Of a DNA stretch of 64,000 nt, positions 52,801 through 60,258 are shown in pieces. Both the position numbers and the translations under genes were made by a program. This DNA comes from Strongylocentrotus droebachiensis. Lineage: Eukaryota; Echinodermata; Echinoidea; Camarodonta; Strongylocentrotidae. Where the stretch lies: assembly GCA_035222895.1 (NCBI GenBank), contig JAVYIG010000311.1, positions 184,501 to 248,500 of the forward strand, written 5' to 3'. The first letter of the stretch is position 1. Every line of letters begins with the position of its first letter. The notes under the pieces were generated by a model, which saw nothing but the letters and a program-made list of their open reading frames with translations, was not told where the DNA came from and made no database searches.

Positions 52801-55800
52801 GGACACAGAAAGATGTATATGGGATTACGCAATATCTTCCCAGGCGGGATAGATATGATAATTTACCAAATATATCAATTGGTAGGCGGTTACCCGGCAA
52901 CATTTGTTTCATCATGGATTAGTCAAAACATATTCTTTCACATGATTGGAAATAAGAGCTTCCATTTAATTTTTTGAGAGGGGGGGCGTTTCCAAAACAG
53001 ATCTATACCTTTAAACCACTTCACTACGACACCTCAACAATACGTGCCAGTGGGGCCGATGACTTACTTGCCCCTTGTGACAATGACGACCTCTTCTGAC
53101 TTGTCCTCTTCCATGACCAGCATTGTCCTGTCTGGGATCAGTAGGACCGGGTACTGGATGCCGATATCCTCCTTGCATTGCTTTACTAGAGACGAACAGG
53201 CATCCCCTTTCCACTTGCTAAAGAGTGGAATCTGAATGATTGAATGAACAAATGAATGACAGAATGAATGAACAACAGAGAAACAAATACAGTGTGAAGA
53301 ACTTTACGAGCTTCTGTCTGGGATCAGTAAAACCGGCACCTAACAAAATCGTGAGGTGTTGTCATTTTTTTAATTTTTTTAATGTACAATTCGATGTGAT
53401 GTTCTCAAACTTAGATGAAGATAGCTCATTTAGCCCTAGTTAAGTCCTTCATGTAATACCCATATTCATGTACAATGTATGTATCTCACCTTTTCCAGTG
53501 TATTTAGGCATATCCTACTCATGAGTTCCGCCTGGTCCAGTTTGCCACTGGTATCAAAGTAGCGTTGTCTCACGTAGTAGTCCATCAGATCCGTCGACAC
53601 CACCTCCCCAATCGCCTTCCTCAGATTCTCGTCTTTCAGTAACAGGAACTGTGCCCTGATTAAGCCAGGGCAGAGGGGAAGAAATGTACATGTAGTAGAT
53701 ATAATGATTGATGAATTGATATCTGATTGGTTGGTTGATACATGGACTTTAATATGACAAGTCATGCCTAAATATATGTTCTATGATAAAGGATATTATC
53801 ATACAGGGGCGATATTTAGTGAGCACTAAAAAAAAAAAAAATCGTCTGGGGGAAAAAAATGGCATCTAACAACATTTCCCCCCCCCCCCCCCTTTTGAGT
53901 AAGAAAATTGGAAAAACATTGGGAAAAATGGGGGAAAATAGGGAAAAATAGAGAAAATAGGGGTAAAATCAGGAAAAATAATAATTGGAAAACCAATTTA
54001 AATCGGGTAATTATCAGGCCTGATCATATCATATTATGTATTGTTACATCATTGTCAAAATCATGTCATGTCAATCCCTATCTCCATTGTACTTCATTTA
54101 ATACACATGTAATGTATTTTCTTTATATCAGCAAAATTATTTATATCATTAATACATTATGCATGCACATTCATGTGCAATACATATGATAATTCTGTTG
54201 CCAAGCAATGTGCTATTGTTTGTAATTTTTTATTCACTATCTTAAGAAATAAAATTGAAACTGGTAATAGTGAAGAAGTGAAATCTCAAAGATTTTTAGT
54301 TCAATTCTTTTAATCATCATTTGTATATTACCATTTATATTAATTATTATTTGTTATATACATACATACAATAACTTGTTTAGGCAGATAATACACCAGT
54401 TTACTGTTACAACAGTGTGCATGCACAGACATGGGCGCCATTTTAACTTACGAGTGAACAAACCACTGACCTCTACAGGTCTGGTTTACGCGTAAATTAA
54501 GACGGCGCCCATGCAAATATGATTTGAGCGCACAGCGCAGGCAGTGACACAACAATACAAACGCATCTGAAAACATTGATGACATCATTGCCTGCGCTGT
54601 GCGCTCACATCATATTTGCATGGGCGCTATCTTAATTTACGCGTAACCATTGACCTCTAGATGTTAATGGTTTGTTTACTCATAAATTAAAATGGCGCCC
54701 ACAACCGTAAACTGGTGTATGCGCATACTGCAACAAAATTCAAGAAGGCAGCCAAAAGTCAAGTCATCCAAGTTTACTTACTTAGCCGAGGACTGAGCGG
54801 TAGCTGTTACAGGGACATAGAACAGGGTTGAGATTTCCCCGAAGAAATCTCCAGGAGACAGGATGGCGACAGGTTCGTCGCTTGTCGATATGACCTTCAC
54901 CTGACCTTTGACCAGGATATAGATACCCTTGGCTCGACCACCTGCAAATATTCAAAATTAATTTGTAAATATCAAATACTTAGATGTACATCATATGTAA
55001 CCTGTTTAAGAGTTAATATTGTTGCCAATTTAAAGAACAAAATGTGATTAATTTAGCCTGAACTATAAATTCTGTCCTAAAAGGGTACAAGTTAAGATAA
55101 AACCCCAGATGCGCTAGTGCCCTTTAAGGCATTAATCCTCATTACCAGGTCTCTCGGAGAGGACCTAAAGCCGTCGGTCCTCTGGTTGCTTACTAACAAG
55201 CATTTATGCTCTCTTAGCAGTCAGGTAATATAATCACTACTACATATCGAGGGTTCAGTGACACAAAGACGCAACTCCATATTTTGCCAAAATGAGTATT
55301 TGATATCAAAATATTCAGAAAAATGTGGGCTTTCCAGGAAACACAAAGACTTAAACTCCACCCAAAGTCCCATTGAAGTCAATGGCTAGTGAAACATAGA
55401 CTTAACTCCTGAAGACCCAAGTGCTCAGTGACACATAAACCACTTTTTCTTCAAATGGCCAAAATGGAGTTACGTCTTTGTGTCACTGACCCCTCGATGT
55501 GTCAGACAACACCTTTGTAGCCCCCTGCTTAATTACCTTTCGTCAAGACTTTAACAGGATCGTGGTATTCCAGCCTCTCTATCATCTTGGAGGCGGCGGC
55601 CACCATCTCCGCGTTGATTGTACCGGGAGGGAAGGGGAGGCTGTAGAGACATCTCTGAAGGAATCGTCTCTCGTCCTTGGTCAGGTTCAGCCCCGTCGCT
55701 CCCTCTTGGGGCTTGGTCTTGCTAGTGCCTCCTCCCATGGCATGGGGAGTCTCTGGAGAGGAGCTTGTTGAGGCGGCTAAGAAGGGGTTCAGGTGTGGTG

Positions 55801-57196
55801 TTACGTACGTGTCCTCAAGATAGAAGGTGTTTCATTCTTTTAAGCTGTAATGAGATAAGATGTAATAATAATAGATCACATTTATAACGCGCCTAATACT
55901 TTGTTTCTAGGCGCAGTATAATATACCCGGTCATCGGATTCAGGCTTTACCTGCACACACACAATGTACCTGCAAGCACATTCTCCATTCCCTGGGGAGC
56001 ATTCCGACCCGTCACCATTTTGCAAGCGCACACTTGCTCATCCAACCGCATTAGCTTTTGCATTCTACTACCGGTTACCAATTTAACACCTGGGTGGAGA
56101 GTGGCAAATGTTAATTAATGGTGTGCCCAAAAATATCTAGCATTAGACACAATATGGTCACGCAAGAAAAATGGACACATTGTGTTCAGAAATGTTTGCC
56201 CTTTCTTCTCATGCTTCTGTTATATATTTAGGGCTCTACGGGTATATAAAACGTTCTCAAGCTAAACCTCAAAATGTGGAATGTCTTGAAAGGGACATAC
56301 ATGTACGTGCCTCCCCCCCCCCCCCCCCCCACCTCAAAACAAAAATGGTGACTCATGACTCTCCAATACATCAACTCAACTCCTGTATACTACATGTATG
56401 CATCAATGTAGGTTTGACTCCCTACAGTCGATCCCCAATGCATGCACACACACTGTCTTGTTTTCATAACACCAAATTATGTTAACCTTAACGCTGACCC
56501 GAACCTTCCAATATAACTACAGTCTACACTTGAACAGGAGAGAAGCCATATTGGGACAAAGGGCTACTGAGAAGCCTCAGGAAGTCATTTTCATTGTTAC
56601 GATGCAGAATCAGTGAAGTATAGAAAACTACATTACCACAAGAGTCCTGTCCTCATCAGCCCGCTATTTGAACTATCCCAATCACAAATTATCCAGTTAA
56701 TTTGCGTCTTCATCTGCCCGAAGTTGAAATTAACAGGATATTTGGTCGAGATAATCATCCCAAGATATCTTGGGCTAGTTTGCAAAATGTCCCGCTATTT
56801 GTCCGCTGTGTCTTCACCAGCCCGAAGACTCGCACTATGCGCGAATGCAGAGCAAAATATCTCGAGCTTATTTCTCGAGCTCGAGTTTCAAGTTTCGAGG
56901 TCCAGTCTGATGAAGACAGGCCTATAATTAGGATTCAAGGAAATACTACATGAGGTCAAATTCAATGGAGTGTGCAAAGGCCAATTTGGTTTGTGCAATT
57001 ACTGAGGAAATAAAAGCAATCTCAGATTCACGCAATTAAAATCTAAATGGGAATTCCAATTCTACTGAACAATGTTAAGTATAAACAAGAACAAAACAAG
57101 AGGAAATTTGCAATAGTTTGCAAGTTTGAAGAAATTTCATGAAAATTACCTTTGTTCTGTTATGACGGCCTTCATCTTTGTGAGTTGCAATCACCT
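40693..57196 (-). CDS. Host gene: N-myristoylated tandem cyclic-nucleotide-binding-like protein (490 aa)
   Basis: Eleven coding exons (55738-55537, 54941-54782, 53655-53490, 53231-53068, 51801-51725, 46653-46553, 45309-45199, 44156-44039, 42924-42775, 41899-41813, 40829-40693) all have GT-AG borders and join in phase to 1473 bp, 490 codons plus stop. MGGGTSK at the start fits N-myristoylation, so membrane anchoring is likely. Residues about 60-135 and 177-285 are two cyclic-nucleotide-binding-type beta rolls (GIYILVKGQVKV with PGDFFGEISTLF; VVIVTRGKVEIT with FWIGEEGLF). In both, the arginine that normally holds the ligand phosphate after FGE-xL is missing. The C-terminal 200 residues are not recognised, and there is no kinase or channel. 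A role as a scaffold or altered sensor is inference. Confidence 0.85.
40888..41032. mobile_element. 145-bp MITE with GTTTCACAA ends
   Basis: GGGTGTTTCACAAA at the left and TTTGTGAAACGGGTCC at the right. The ends resemble those of the larger elements at 46222 and 59993, with a different interior. Confidence 0.55.
41086..41192. repeat. Direct repeat, copy 1 (with 41656-41762)
   Basis: About 105 bp (TACATGTAGAATGGCCTTTT ... AAACTGTAGGT) repeated 570 bp further on with about five differences, both in the intron between exons 10 and 11. The stretch between them has no gene. Confidence 0.6.
41656..41762. repeat. Direct repeat, copy 2
   Basis: Partner of 41086-41192; ends 51 bp from exon 10. Confidence 0.6.
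41813..41899 (-). CDS. Host gene coding exon 10
   Basis: Residues 417-445: ENDVFLMPLKGEMAVVGIDN and FTFAEKSII. Acceptor TTTCACAG, donor GTAAGT. Confidence 0.8.
41966..42340. mobile_element. Left part of a TTAA-type MITE, truncated
   Basis: TTTTAAAGGGGAAGTCGAATC at 41960 is the left end of the family at 46806-47085 and the shared interior (GGGAAACAAATTAG, GTTGTCATCAGTGAAACACA) follows. The right end is missing. Confidence 0.5.
42345..42480 (-). mobile_element. Non-LTR retroposon 3' end with (TTGAA)n tail
   Basis: Three ATTCA units at 42348-42362 and a subterminal part shared with 35250 (AAATGACATCTATTTTCTTCC versus AAATGAACATTTATTTTCTTCC). Confidence 0.5.
42523..42753. mobile_element. Tc1/mariner-type MITE, second copy
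   Basis: TTGAGGGGTCAGTGACACAA at the left, GGAGTTACGTCA at the right; the last bases of the right TIR are lost. Same family as 37929 and 55247; it ends 22 bp before exon 9's donor side. Confidence 0.62.
42775..42924 (-). CDS. Host gene coding exon 9
   Basis: Residues 367-416: DGPENPTKLKKALQARKADQ, ANKGSQKNAVQAGSSASKAI and QGATASNFIS, a basic, disordered-looking linker. A SINE lies 33 bp upstream of its acceptor. Confidence 0.8.
42959..43202 (-). mobile_element. SINE with 22-bp target-site duplication
   Basis: Flanked by identical 22-bp sequences at 42937-42958 and 43203-43224 (core GGAACTCTTTTGAACAA). On the minus strand it starts ATATCCTTTGGCAAGATATT, passes CACCCAGGTG and TAAAGCGCTTAGAGAC, and ends in (ATT)n. 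The start equals the body that follows the tRNA-like head of the element at 58862, so it is a head-less SINE mobilised by LINE machinery. Confidence 0.78.
43226..43720. mobile_element. GTTTCACAAAG MITE, split by a second MITE
   Basis: Left half GTTTCACAAAGACTAAGATT at 43231 to GATCTTTAGACAATA, right half from 43590 (GTACGTCACTTGAGAGACCA ... GGCCTGCCATAGTTAA). The two halves match the continuous copy at 59993-60258 in inverted orientation. The interruption is the pogo-like MITE 43330-43583. Confidence 0.6.
43330..43583. mobile_element. pogo/Tigger-like MITE, copy 1
   Basis: CAGTCAAACC at 43330 and GGTTTGACTG ending at 43583, each bordered by TA. Interior shows GACCACCTGTCTACAAAGAC repeats. 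TA target and CAGT-ends fit the pogo/Tigger group. Confidence 0.68.
43824..43996. mobile_element. pogo/Tigger-like MITE, copy 2
   Basis: CAGTCAAACCTGCTTTAGTG at 43824; right end degenerate (GGATTCACTG to 43996). Same interior GACCACCTGTCTACAAAGAC as copy 1. Ends 42 bp before exon 8's donor. Confidence 0.62.
44039..44156 (-). CDS. Host gene coding exon 8
   Basis: Residues 328-366: VLVDTLSRLEMFSRASLVFV and YNVAMFFRAKAYEDKAVIV. Acceptor CTCTCTAG, donor GTAAGT. Hydrophobic, possibly helical; not a clear membrane segment. Confidence 0.8.
44354..44624. mobile_element. 271-bp foldback element with 115-bp arms
   Basis: ATTCCATAAATT at 44354 and its complement ending at 44624. The arms share CCACTTTGTGACAT, GGTGTCC, CTTACATAA, GAACCCACA and TGGCTCTGAGTAAAGACTTA, with a spacer of about 35 bp. 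No target duplication is clear. Confidence 0.62.
45199..45309 (-). CDS. Host gene coding exon 7
   Basis: Residues 291-327: FKVEAGYDFEKRAKVWESRL and GYQRLLSDRMKAEVLLP. 111 bp, phase 0 on both sides; amphipathic helices. Confidence 0.8.
45425..45635 (-). mobile_element. Non-LTR retroposon 3' end (GTACCCAGGGTAGCCTCTTC)
   Basis: On the minus strand GTACCCAGGGTAGCCTCTTC, then CCTGAGGGCCCTGCAATC and a TTGAATTGAATATT tail at 45428-45440. A (TTATTA)n tract (45600-45625) precedes. No coding content left. Confidence 0.5.
46222..46514. mobile_element. GTTTCACAAAG MITE, intact copy in the host gene
   Basis: GGGGGGTGTTTCACAAAGAC at 46223 and CTTTGTGAAACTACCCCCC ending at 46514. Terminal inverted arms are about 100 bp. 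It ends 39 bp from exon 6's donor. Confidence 0.65.
46553..46653 (-). CDS. Host gene coding exon 6
   Basis: Residues 257-290: GLFTSIDNTCAARAIGPCQA and IRIKKSTIQNITNK, the last strands of the second CNB-like fold. Its partner arginine is absent. The intron before it holds the LINE. Confidence 0.82.
46806..47085. mobile_element. TTAA-flanked MITE (AGGGGAAGT ends)
   Basis: Flanked by TTAA (46802-46805 and 47086-47089); left AGGGGAGGT, right ACTTCCCCT. TTAA targets are used by piggyBac and Kolobok transposases, both of which leave fragments at 9-19 kb. 280 bp, non-coding. Confidence 0.68.
47572..51667 (+). mobile_element. Full-length CR1/L2-type LINE with 9-bp target duplication
   Basis: AGAGCGCTC stands on both sides (47563-47571 and 51668-51676). 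The 4096-bp element has a 330-bp 5' UTR, one intact ORF (47902-51162) and a 3' UTR with a CT-rich zone and a (TATC)n tail (51647-51667). An intact ORF and a perfect short target duplication suggest recent insertion. It is antisense to the host gene, in the intron before exon 6. Confidence 0.88.
47902..51162 (+). CDS. LINE ORF: 2A-like leader, APE endonuclease, reverse transcriptase
   Basis: 1086 residues. Residues 74-82 read GDINPNPGP, the form of a 2A ribosome-skipping site (D-V/I-E-x-N-P-G-P) but with N in place of E. Such leaders are known in LINEs of echinoderms and other invertebrates. An Arg-rich stretch (about 132-175) follows. The APE-type endonuclease at about 199-415 keeps N204 (LLSNCRSLRNKY), E231 (TETWF), SGGGVALY, LGDFNDF and STSDHN. 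RT has RPISLTSYFAKLAES, DFSKAFDRIDHN, AGVPQGTKLGPILFIVMIND and Y843-V-D-D. The end (RIQKRACKIILGRQYENY, then CSLEARREQLC) is typical of the CR1/L2/Daphne group. No stop or frameshift. Confidence 0.92.
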   Translation: MNAIMWNAAFVRLLPVCIRLGVYFLYEHYVATQSNLPYSTSSKVCLRHLKYLKHPILYYTNGESSFQIELLSCGDINPNPGPSLDFRHDNHGNKDSFIRYSISELYNLRPLCNSNSVLTQTRKLIKDLGISFKHSTRHQGKRGGIRKQRHRSFPISIPVRIRPRLPPRRCREESLPACLIKVDVIPQSCISPKKYDTPVVLLSNCRSLRNKYEDLVVVADVNNVDAIAVTETWFNHDIPLEMFTVPGFSLFSKPREDRSGGGVALYAKHYLQASILDVPVPDGVEALWIHMRPPRLPRIVASLIVCVIYIPPRTPNAQLYTDHLFTAIDSLLVRYPEAGISILGDFNDFDTQPILNIGGFKQVVTQATRGENILDKIITNNSSLYKEVNILAPISTSDHNCVIWLPRNRSDYKQKKFKSKKVIRPLKSSGMRSFGNWIVHYDWDNVYCENDIHNKCQVFIDTVQYHLNMFLPAKEIQCYEIDKPWVTARVKTIIHQRQLAFHRNDRSLWRLLRNKAKSLIKEQKIRYYNTRVRNLKTTNPAGWYKQIKILTNNRKQSSPIEIPNTDTSNPSNFKVIADCINDHFSFVAADLPCLDRCKLPAFLPSHCTCPIIQPFEVYKQLQSLNQRKAGISGDLPVRIIREFAYELCIPLTDILNDSFQSSIVPQLWKQAEIVPIPKSQPPTLQNLRPISLTSYFAKLAESFICKWLLEDITRHIDPNQYGNRPGLSTNHYLIQLLHQIYANADKPKSLSTIILTDFSKAFDRIDHNIVINKLIHLQVRPCVISWILSFLELRQQRVKYFGQLSNLKTINAGVPQGTKLGPILFIVMINDACNDVNLPIYKYVDDLTIVESQKVTSQSKLQNAITDLYQWSAKNNMTLNPSKCFSMVITFMKNCEEQTPIFIGDKELIYVHQAKVLGIILQSNLKWDSHVSDLTKRCNRKLFMFRCLKKYGLPVDDLLLIYKGYIRSILDYGVPVFNGNLTKTHVYILERIQKRACKIILGRQYENYVAALETCNLCSLEARREQLCIDFANALVKHPQFKECLPLRQQSTYSLRSQSKFKQYQCKTKRFQCSSLPYFINLLNKM
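51725..51801 (-). CDS. Host gene coding exon 5
   Basis: Residues 231-256: KVEITREKESIAIIDVDRWP and FWIGEE, including the glutamate of the FGE-equivalent motif (IGEEG). Lies 20 bp beyond the right arm of the TIR element that holds the LINE. Confidence 0.8.
52310..52640 (-). mobile_element. SINE copy (minus strand) with box-B-like head
   Basis: Minus strand: GGGATCGATCCCGGAC (similar to an RNA polymerase III box B) then TGTCCTTTGGCGATTCATTA, CACTCCCTACCCAGGAGGG and TGTAAAGCTCTTAGAAATGG, ending in (GTT)n at 52310-52330. Same family as 42959 and 55862. Confidence 0.6.
52646..53010. mobile_element. TTAA-flanked MITE (AGGTATAG ends)
   Basis: TTAA at 52642-52645 and 53011-53014; ends AGGTATAGG and CTATACCT. 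365 bp with no ORF. A second TTAA family, distinct from 46806. It lies 54 bp from exon 4's donor. Confidence 0.66.
53068..53231 (-). CDS. Host gene coding exon 4 (start of second CNB-like fold)
   Basis: Residues 177-230: IPLFSKWKGDACSSLVKQCK, EDIGIQYPVLLIPDRTMLVM and EEDKSEEVVIVTRG. The I/V-P-L-F start is the usual entry of a CNB domain. Donor GTAAGT. Confidence 0.82.
53490..53655 (-). CDS. Host gene coding exon 3
   Basis: Residues 121-176: AQFLLLKDENLRKAIGEVVS, TDLMDYYVRQRYFDTSGKLD and QAELMSRICLNTLEK, mostly helical, the C-helix and linker between the two CNB-like folds. 166 bp, ends in phase 0. Confidence 0.82.
53870..53990. repeat. Poly(C) and GGGAAAAA-rich low-complexity tract
   Basis: A run of about 16 C at 53878-53893 followed by repeated GGGAAAAAT/GGGGAAAAT words to 53985. 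Confidence 0.7.
54391..54720. mobile_element. 330-bp foldback element with about 150-bp arms
   Basis: ATACACCAGTTTAC at 54391 and its complement ending at 54720. The arms share GGGCGCCATTTTAA, TTTACGCGTAAATTAAGA, GCGCCCATGCAAATATGAT and GAGCGCACAGCGCAGGCA around a short spacer. It can fold into a long hairpin and contains the octamer ATGCAAAT on both strands. It ends 61 bp from exon 2's donor. Confidence 0.68.
54782..54941 (-). CDS. Host gene coding exon 2 (first CNB-like beta roll)
   Basis: GGRAKGIYILVKGQVKV, PVAILSPGDFFGEISTLF and YVPVTATAQSSA (residues 68-120). The phosphate-binding cassette FGEISTLFYVPVTATA has V112 where PR-A-T-type domains carry arginine. 160 bp; donor GTAAGT. Confidence 0.85.
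55247..55497. mobile_element. Tc1/mariner-type MITE, full-length copy
   Basis: TCGAGGGTTCAGTGACACAA at 55247 and TTGTGTCACTGACCCCTCGA ending at 55497. 251 bp, the longest of three copies, between exons 1 and 2. The left flank is TA; the right is TG, presumably mutated. Confidence 0.7.
55537..55844 (-). CDS. Host gene coding exon 1 (with 106 nt of 5' UTR)
   Basis: Start ATG at 55738 in the ideal context GCCATGG. The same frame upstream holds a TGA, and no in-frame ATG lies between. Acceptor CATTACAG at 55845-55852, donor GTAATT at 55531-55536. Encodes residues 1-67 and one base of codon 68: the myristoylation signal, then KDERRFLQRCLYSLPFPPGT and a helix EMVAAASKMIERLEY leading into the first beta roll. 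Confidence 0.82.
55862..56150 (-). mobile_element. SINE copy (minus strand)
   Basis: Shares CACCTGGGTGGAGAGTGGCAAA, CCATTCCCTGGGGAG and the GGCGC-TAATAC block with 42959 and 52310, and has a (TAATAA) tail at 55862-55870. Lies just upstream of coding exon 1 in gene sense. Confidence 0.55.
56310..56333. repeat. Poly(C) tract
   Basis: An uninterrupted C-run of about 18 bases. Confidence 0.75.
56500..57149. other. Intron sequence, no gene seen
   Basis: Contains partial repeats of CAGCCCG(AAGACT) and a CTCGAG-rich palindrome at 56860-56885; frames have no motifs. Confidence 0.35.
57150..57196 (-). other. Host gene 5' UTR exon candidate
   Basis: 47 bp between TTTTCAG and GTAATT. It contains an ATG whose frame, spliced to 55844, runs 12 codons to TGA: a possible upstream ORF. 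Confidence 0.5.
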
Positions 57197-57197
57197 C

Positions 57198-58860
57198 TGA
57201 AAAGAATCAACACAGAATGATTGTTACAGAAAATGAGGAACTGCAAAGAGTAGGGAAAATTTGAGATCTACATGTACATGTACTTTGTAACAACAGAGAG
57301 GTGCAATGCATCTATTGTTGCCCAGCCAACTAAACAAAATCAAATCATTTGACTGATAACTTCTTCATTCTTGAACTTACATGTAAAGGACCACCAATTG
57401 ATTTTAACAGCACACAATGGTACATGAAAGCTTTCATCAATGTTATCAAATGAAGATATACATGTATACAGGTGTACATTTTAAAACATCTTTATTTTCA
57501 TATCTTTTTCAAAAAATTACCAGGTTGCCATTAGCAAATATTACCATTACATTCCATTTGAATCCACAAAGCATATAATATACCTACAGTATATACAGCA
57601 CAAGAGAGCTCTTAAAGGCACACTGCCATACTTGTAGCTACTTGCTCCCTCTATATAGAAAACTTCCCCAATCGGTGCCTGTTGGTCCCCCATGATCCTC
57701 TTTTTCTTATGTTAAATGAGAGCTGAGTTAATGAGATAGCCACCTGTCACAGTGACCTCGATGGCTCGCTGTGTGGTCTAATCCCTTCTTGCCCAGTAGT
57801 GGTGACGGTCTTTAAAAGATTTGCGTTCAAAGTGAAATAATTGATGTGAAAAAAGATAAGATATGCCTCTTTGTTTCACCTTAAAGAAAAGATTTAGGCC
57901 AATAACACGGGAAAAGACTTTTATGTTGTTTCGATACACGAAATATGCTTCTTTTTCAAAGTCTGTCTATAAAGTATTTATCTGTAAGTACATACAGTGT
58001 ACCACAAATATAAATCTGCTTCAAAGTTCAAACATTTGTCCCAATAACTGTTGCCCTTTAAGGTTTTACTGTATTAAAGCAATGTTAGTGTGTGGGTTAC
58101 AAGTCTGTCATCGCATACATGTAGCATGCTTTATCAACACAAGGCTTGCCCCAAATCAATATTTTTTGTAACCCACCTGATGGAAAAGGGGTTAGTAGGT
58201 CCATGTTTTGACTGAGATATAAAGCCTATGCCTTATTAGGGCATTGTTGGGCATTGTAAGAACTCCAAATTATCTAGATCTACAAGACAGGTGTTTCTAC
58301 ACTACGCAAAGGTTTCAGCTAGGGAAACAATGAAAAATCCATTTTTTCGGCTGGCATCATGAAGGGGGTGGAACAATTTAAAACTTAAAAAAATTCCTTT
58401 TAAATTATCTACATGCAAAACTCAATGTGCAGGCAAATGAAAAAGAAGAAAAAAAATCTATAGAAAGAGGCTCAGAATAATTCTCCCAAACTTTAATATA
58501 ACAGCTAATTTATTTTATTTCATATCTATAACTTCAGAAAGAGAAATATAAGAAATTATTCTTACAAGAGATAGATTTTTCAAGAGGGTAAGAATGATTG
58601 GCTCTTACATACACTTAAAAAAATGAAAAAAATGTTGGTTTCAACATATGCAGAAAGATCAGAGAAATGGGCCAGTGATAATTTGAGGGGAACAAAATAT
58701 CTGATAGAAAATAAGAAATTAAAAGAAATTTGGTTATTGAATAGAATGAAAATGAACTTTTAACCATTCACTTTTTGCAATGATATTATACACTCAGTTC
58801 CAAAATAACTTCAGACTTGTTTTTGCTTCATTTTTGTTGTCGTACATGTAAATGTTAGGT
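57198..58860. other. Upstream DNA without a recognised gene
   Basis: AT-rich sequence with short frames only, and no clear promoter elements. Confidence 0.35.
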
Positions 58861-58861
58861 T

Positions 58862-59095
58862 CTATCGTGGTCTAGTGGATATGTCGCTGGACTGCATGTG
58901 AAACACATGGTTTGCAGTTCTAGTCCTGCTGCTGCACTAATATCCTTTGGTAAGATATTAAGCAAGGCCTGGCGACTGGCCACAAAGAATTTTGTGCTTC
59001 CCATACATCAATTCACACTAATTTGTACATACATGTACATCATGATAACAATAATCACAAAATCACTGCACAATAATTACAAAAGGTAAAAACAA
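58862..59095 (+). mobile_element. tRNA-derived SINE with A and B boxes
   Basis: GTGGTCTAGTGGATATGTCG is a good A box region, GGTTTGCAGTTCTAGTCC is close to a B box, about 40 bp apart, as in tRNA genes. ATATCCTTTGGTAAGATATT then follows, the same body that begins the head-less SINE at 43202. It ends in a (AACAAT)-like tail near 59050. The tRNA part cannot fold perfectly, so it is not a working tRNA gene. Confidence 0.66.
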
Positions 59096-59992
59096 ATGGA
59101 AAACGTCAAACAATACAGAAATAGTGGGTATCACTTCCTTTTCTACAGTGTATATCATAGGATATGTAATCAAAATAATTCTTCCACAGGGGACCATTAA
59201 TATTGCATTCCTTCAATCTTCTTCTGTTTTGCAAATTTGAGTTCTATGTATTACGTATTACTGACAAAAGACATTAGCCCATTTAAACATGGTTTCGCGT
59301 TAATGCATTTTTGGATATATACATACATGTATATATTTTAAACATTAGCAACAAATGATTCAATATCATTATACTGGGCCCTTTCCAATCTTTGATGAAT
59401 CCAAATTACATTCTTTTCCTATGAGATCTTCAAACTTAAAGTTAAATTTCTTGCCAATCTTATCAACAAATTCCTGCTAGAAGCTTTAATAGAAGCAACT
59501 AGTTTGTACATGTACATGTTTGTGGGCCATCCTGATGAATACTTGTACAAGCCTTAACAGTGCAGTCTGTACAGGAACTACCCCAGGACAGCATACATGA
59601 ACAATGTATTCAACTCTAGAGTTTGTGAATAGTGACCAATTGAGCTCTGTAAACTTAAGGAAGTTTGCACTAATTCTTTGCCAATTGTGAAAGAAGACTG
59701 TAAATATTGTTTTTGCAGATTTCAGTACTGGGTAGTAATACTAAGTGCCAGGGATTAACTGTCTTAAATTTCTTTTTCTACTACATGTAGTCGCTACATT
59801 GTAATAGATCTGGAATATCGAGGAAGTATTTATTAACTTAAACATAATGGAATATTAAACATGCTTTGGTTTGTTTGTTTGTTTTTGTTTTTGTTTTGGC
59901 CTTTTTTTCCAGGAAGATTTTTTTTTCTTCAAGCTATTAAGTGCAGCTGGATATTAAAGGAGAAATTCCAGCTTTTCTATAGCATGTTTCAC

Positions 59993-60258
59993 AAAGACTA
60001 AGATTGATTTTAAGTTGGACTTTACATGTAACTATGGAAGGCCTTTCATGCCACTGTTTGCTCTCACCATTTACTGGCATTGGTCTCTCAAGGGACGTAC
60101 AAATCATGGTCACAATTAAATCTACATTTTCTGATAATTCATTATTGAAGTAAAGAATATTATCTAAAGATCATAATGGTGAGAGCAAACAGTGGCATGC
60201 ACGGCCTGCCATAGTTAAGCCCAACTTAAAGTCGATCATAGTCTTTGTGAAACACTCC
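59993..60258. mobile_element. GTTTCACAAAG MITE, continuous copy
   Basis: GTTTCACAAAGACTAAGATT at 59996 and ATCATAGTCTTTGTGAAACACTCC ending at 60258. The arms (GCCACTGTTTGCTCTCACCATT and complement) reach about 80 bp. Serves as reference for the split copy at 43226. Confidence 0.65.

Noticed and set aside
58862-58935. A tRNA gene
   Set aside because: A and B boxes are present, but the cloverleaf does not close and a SINE body follows.
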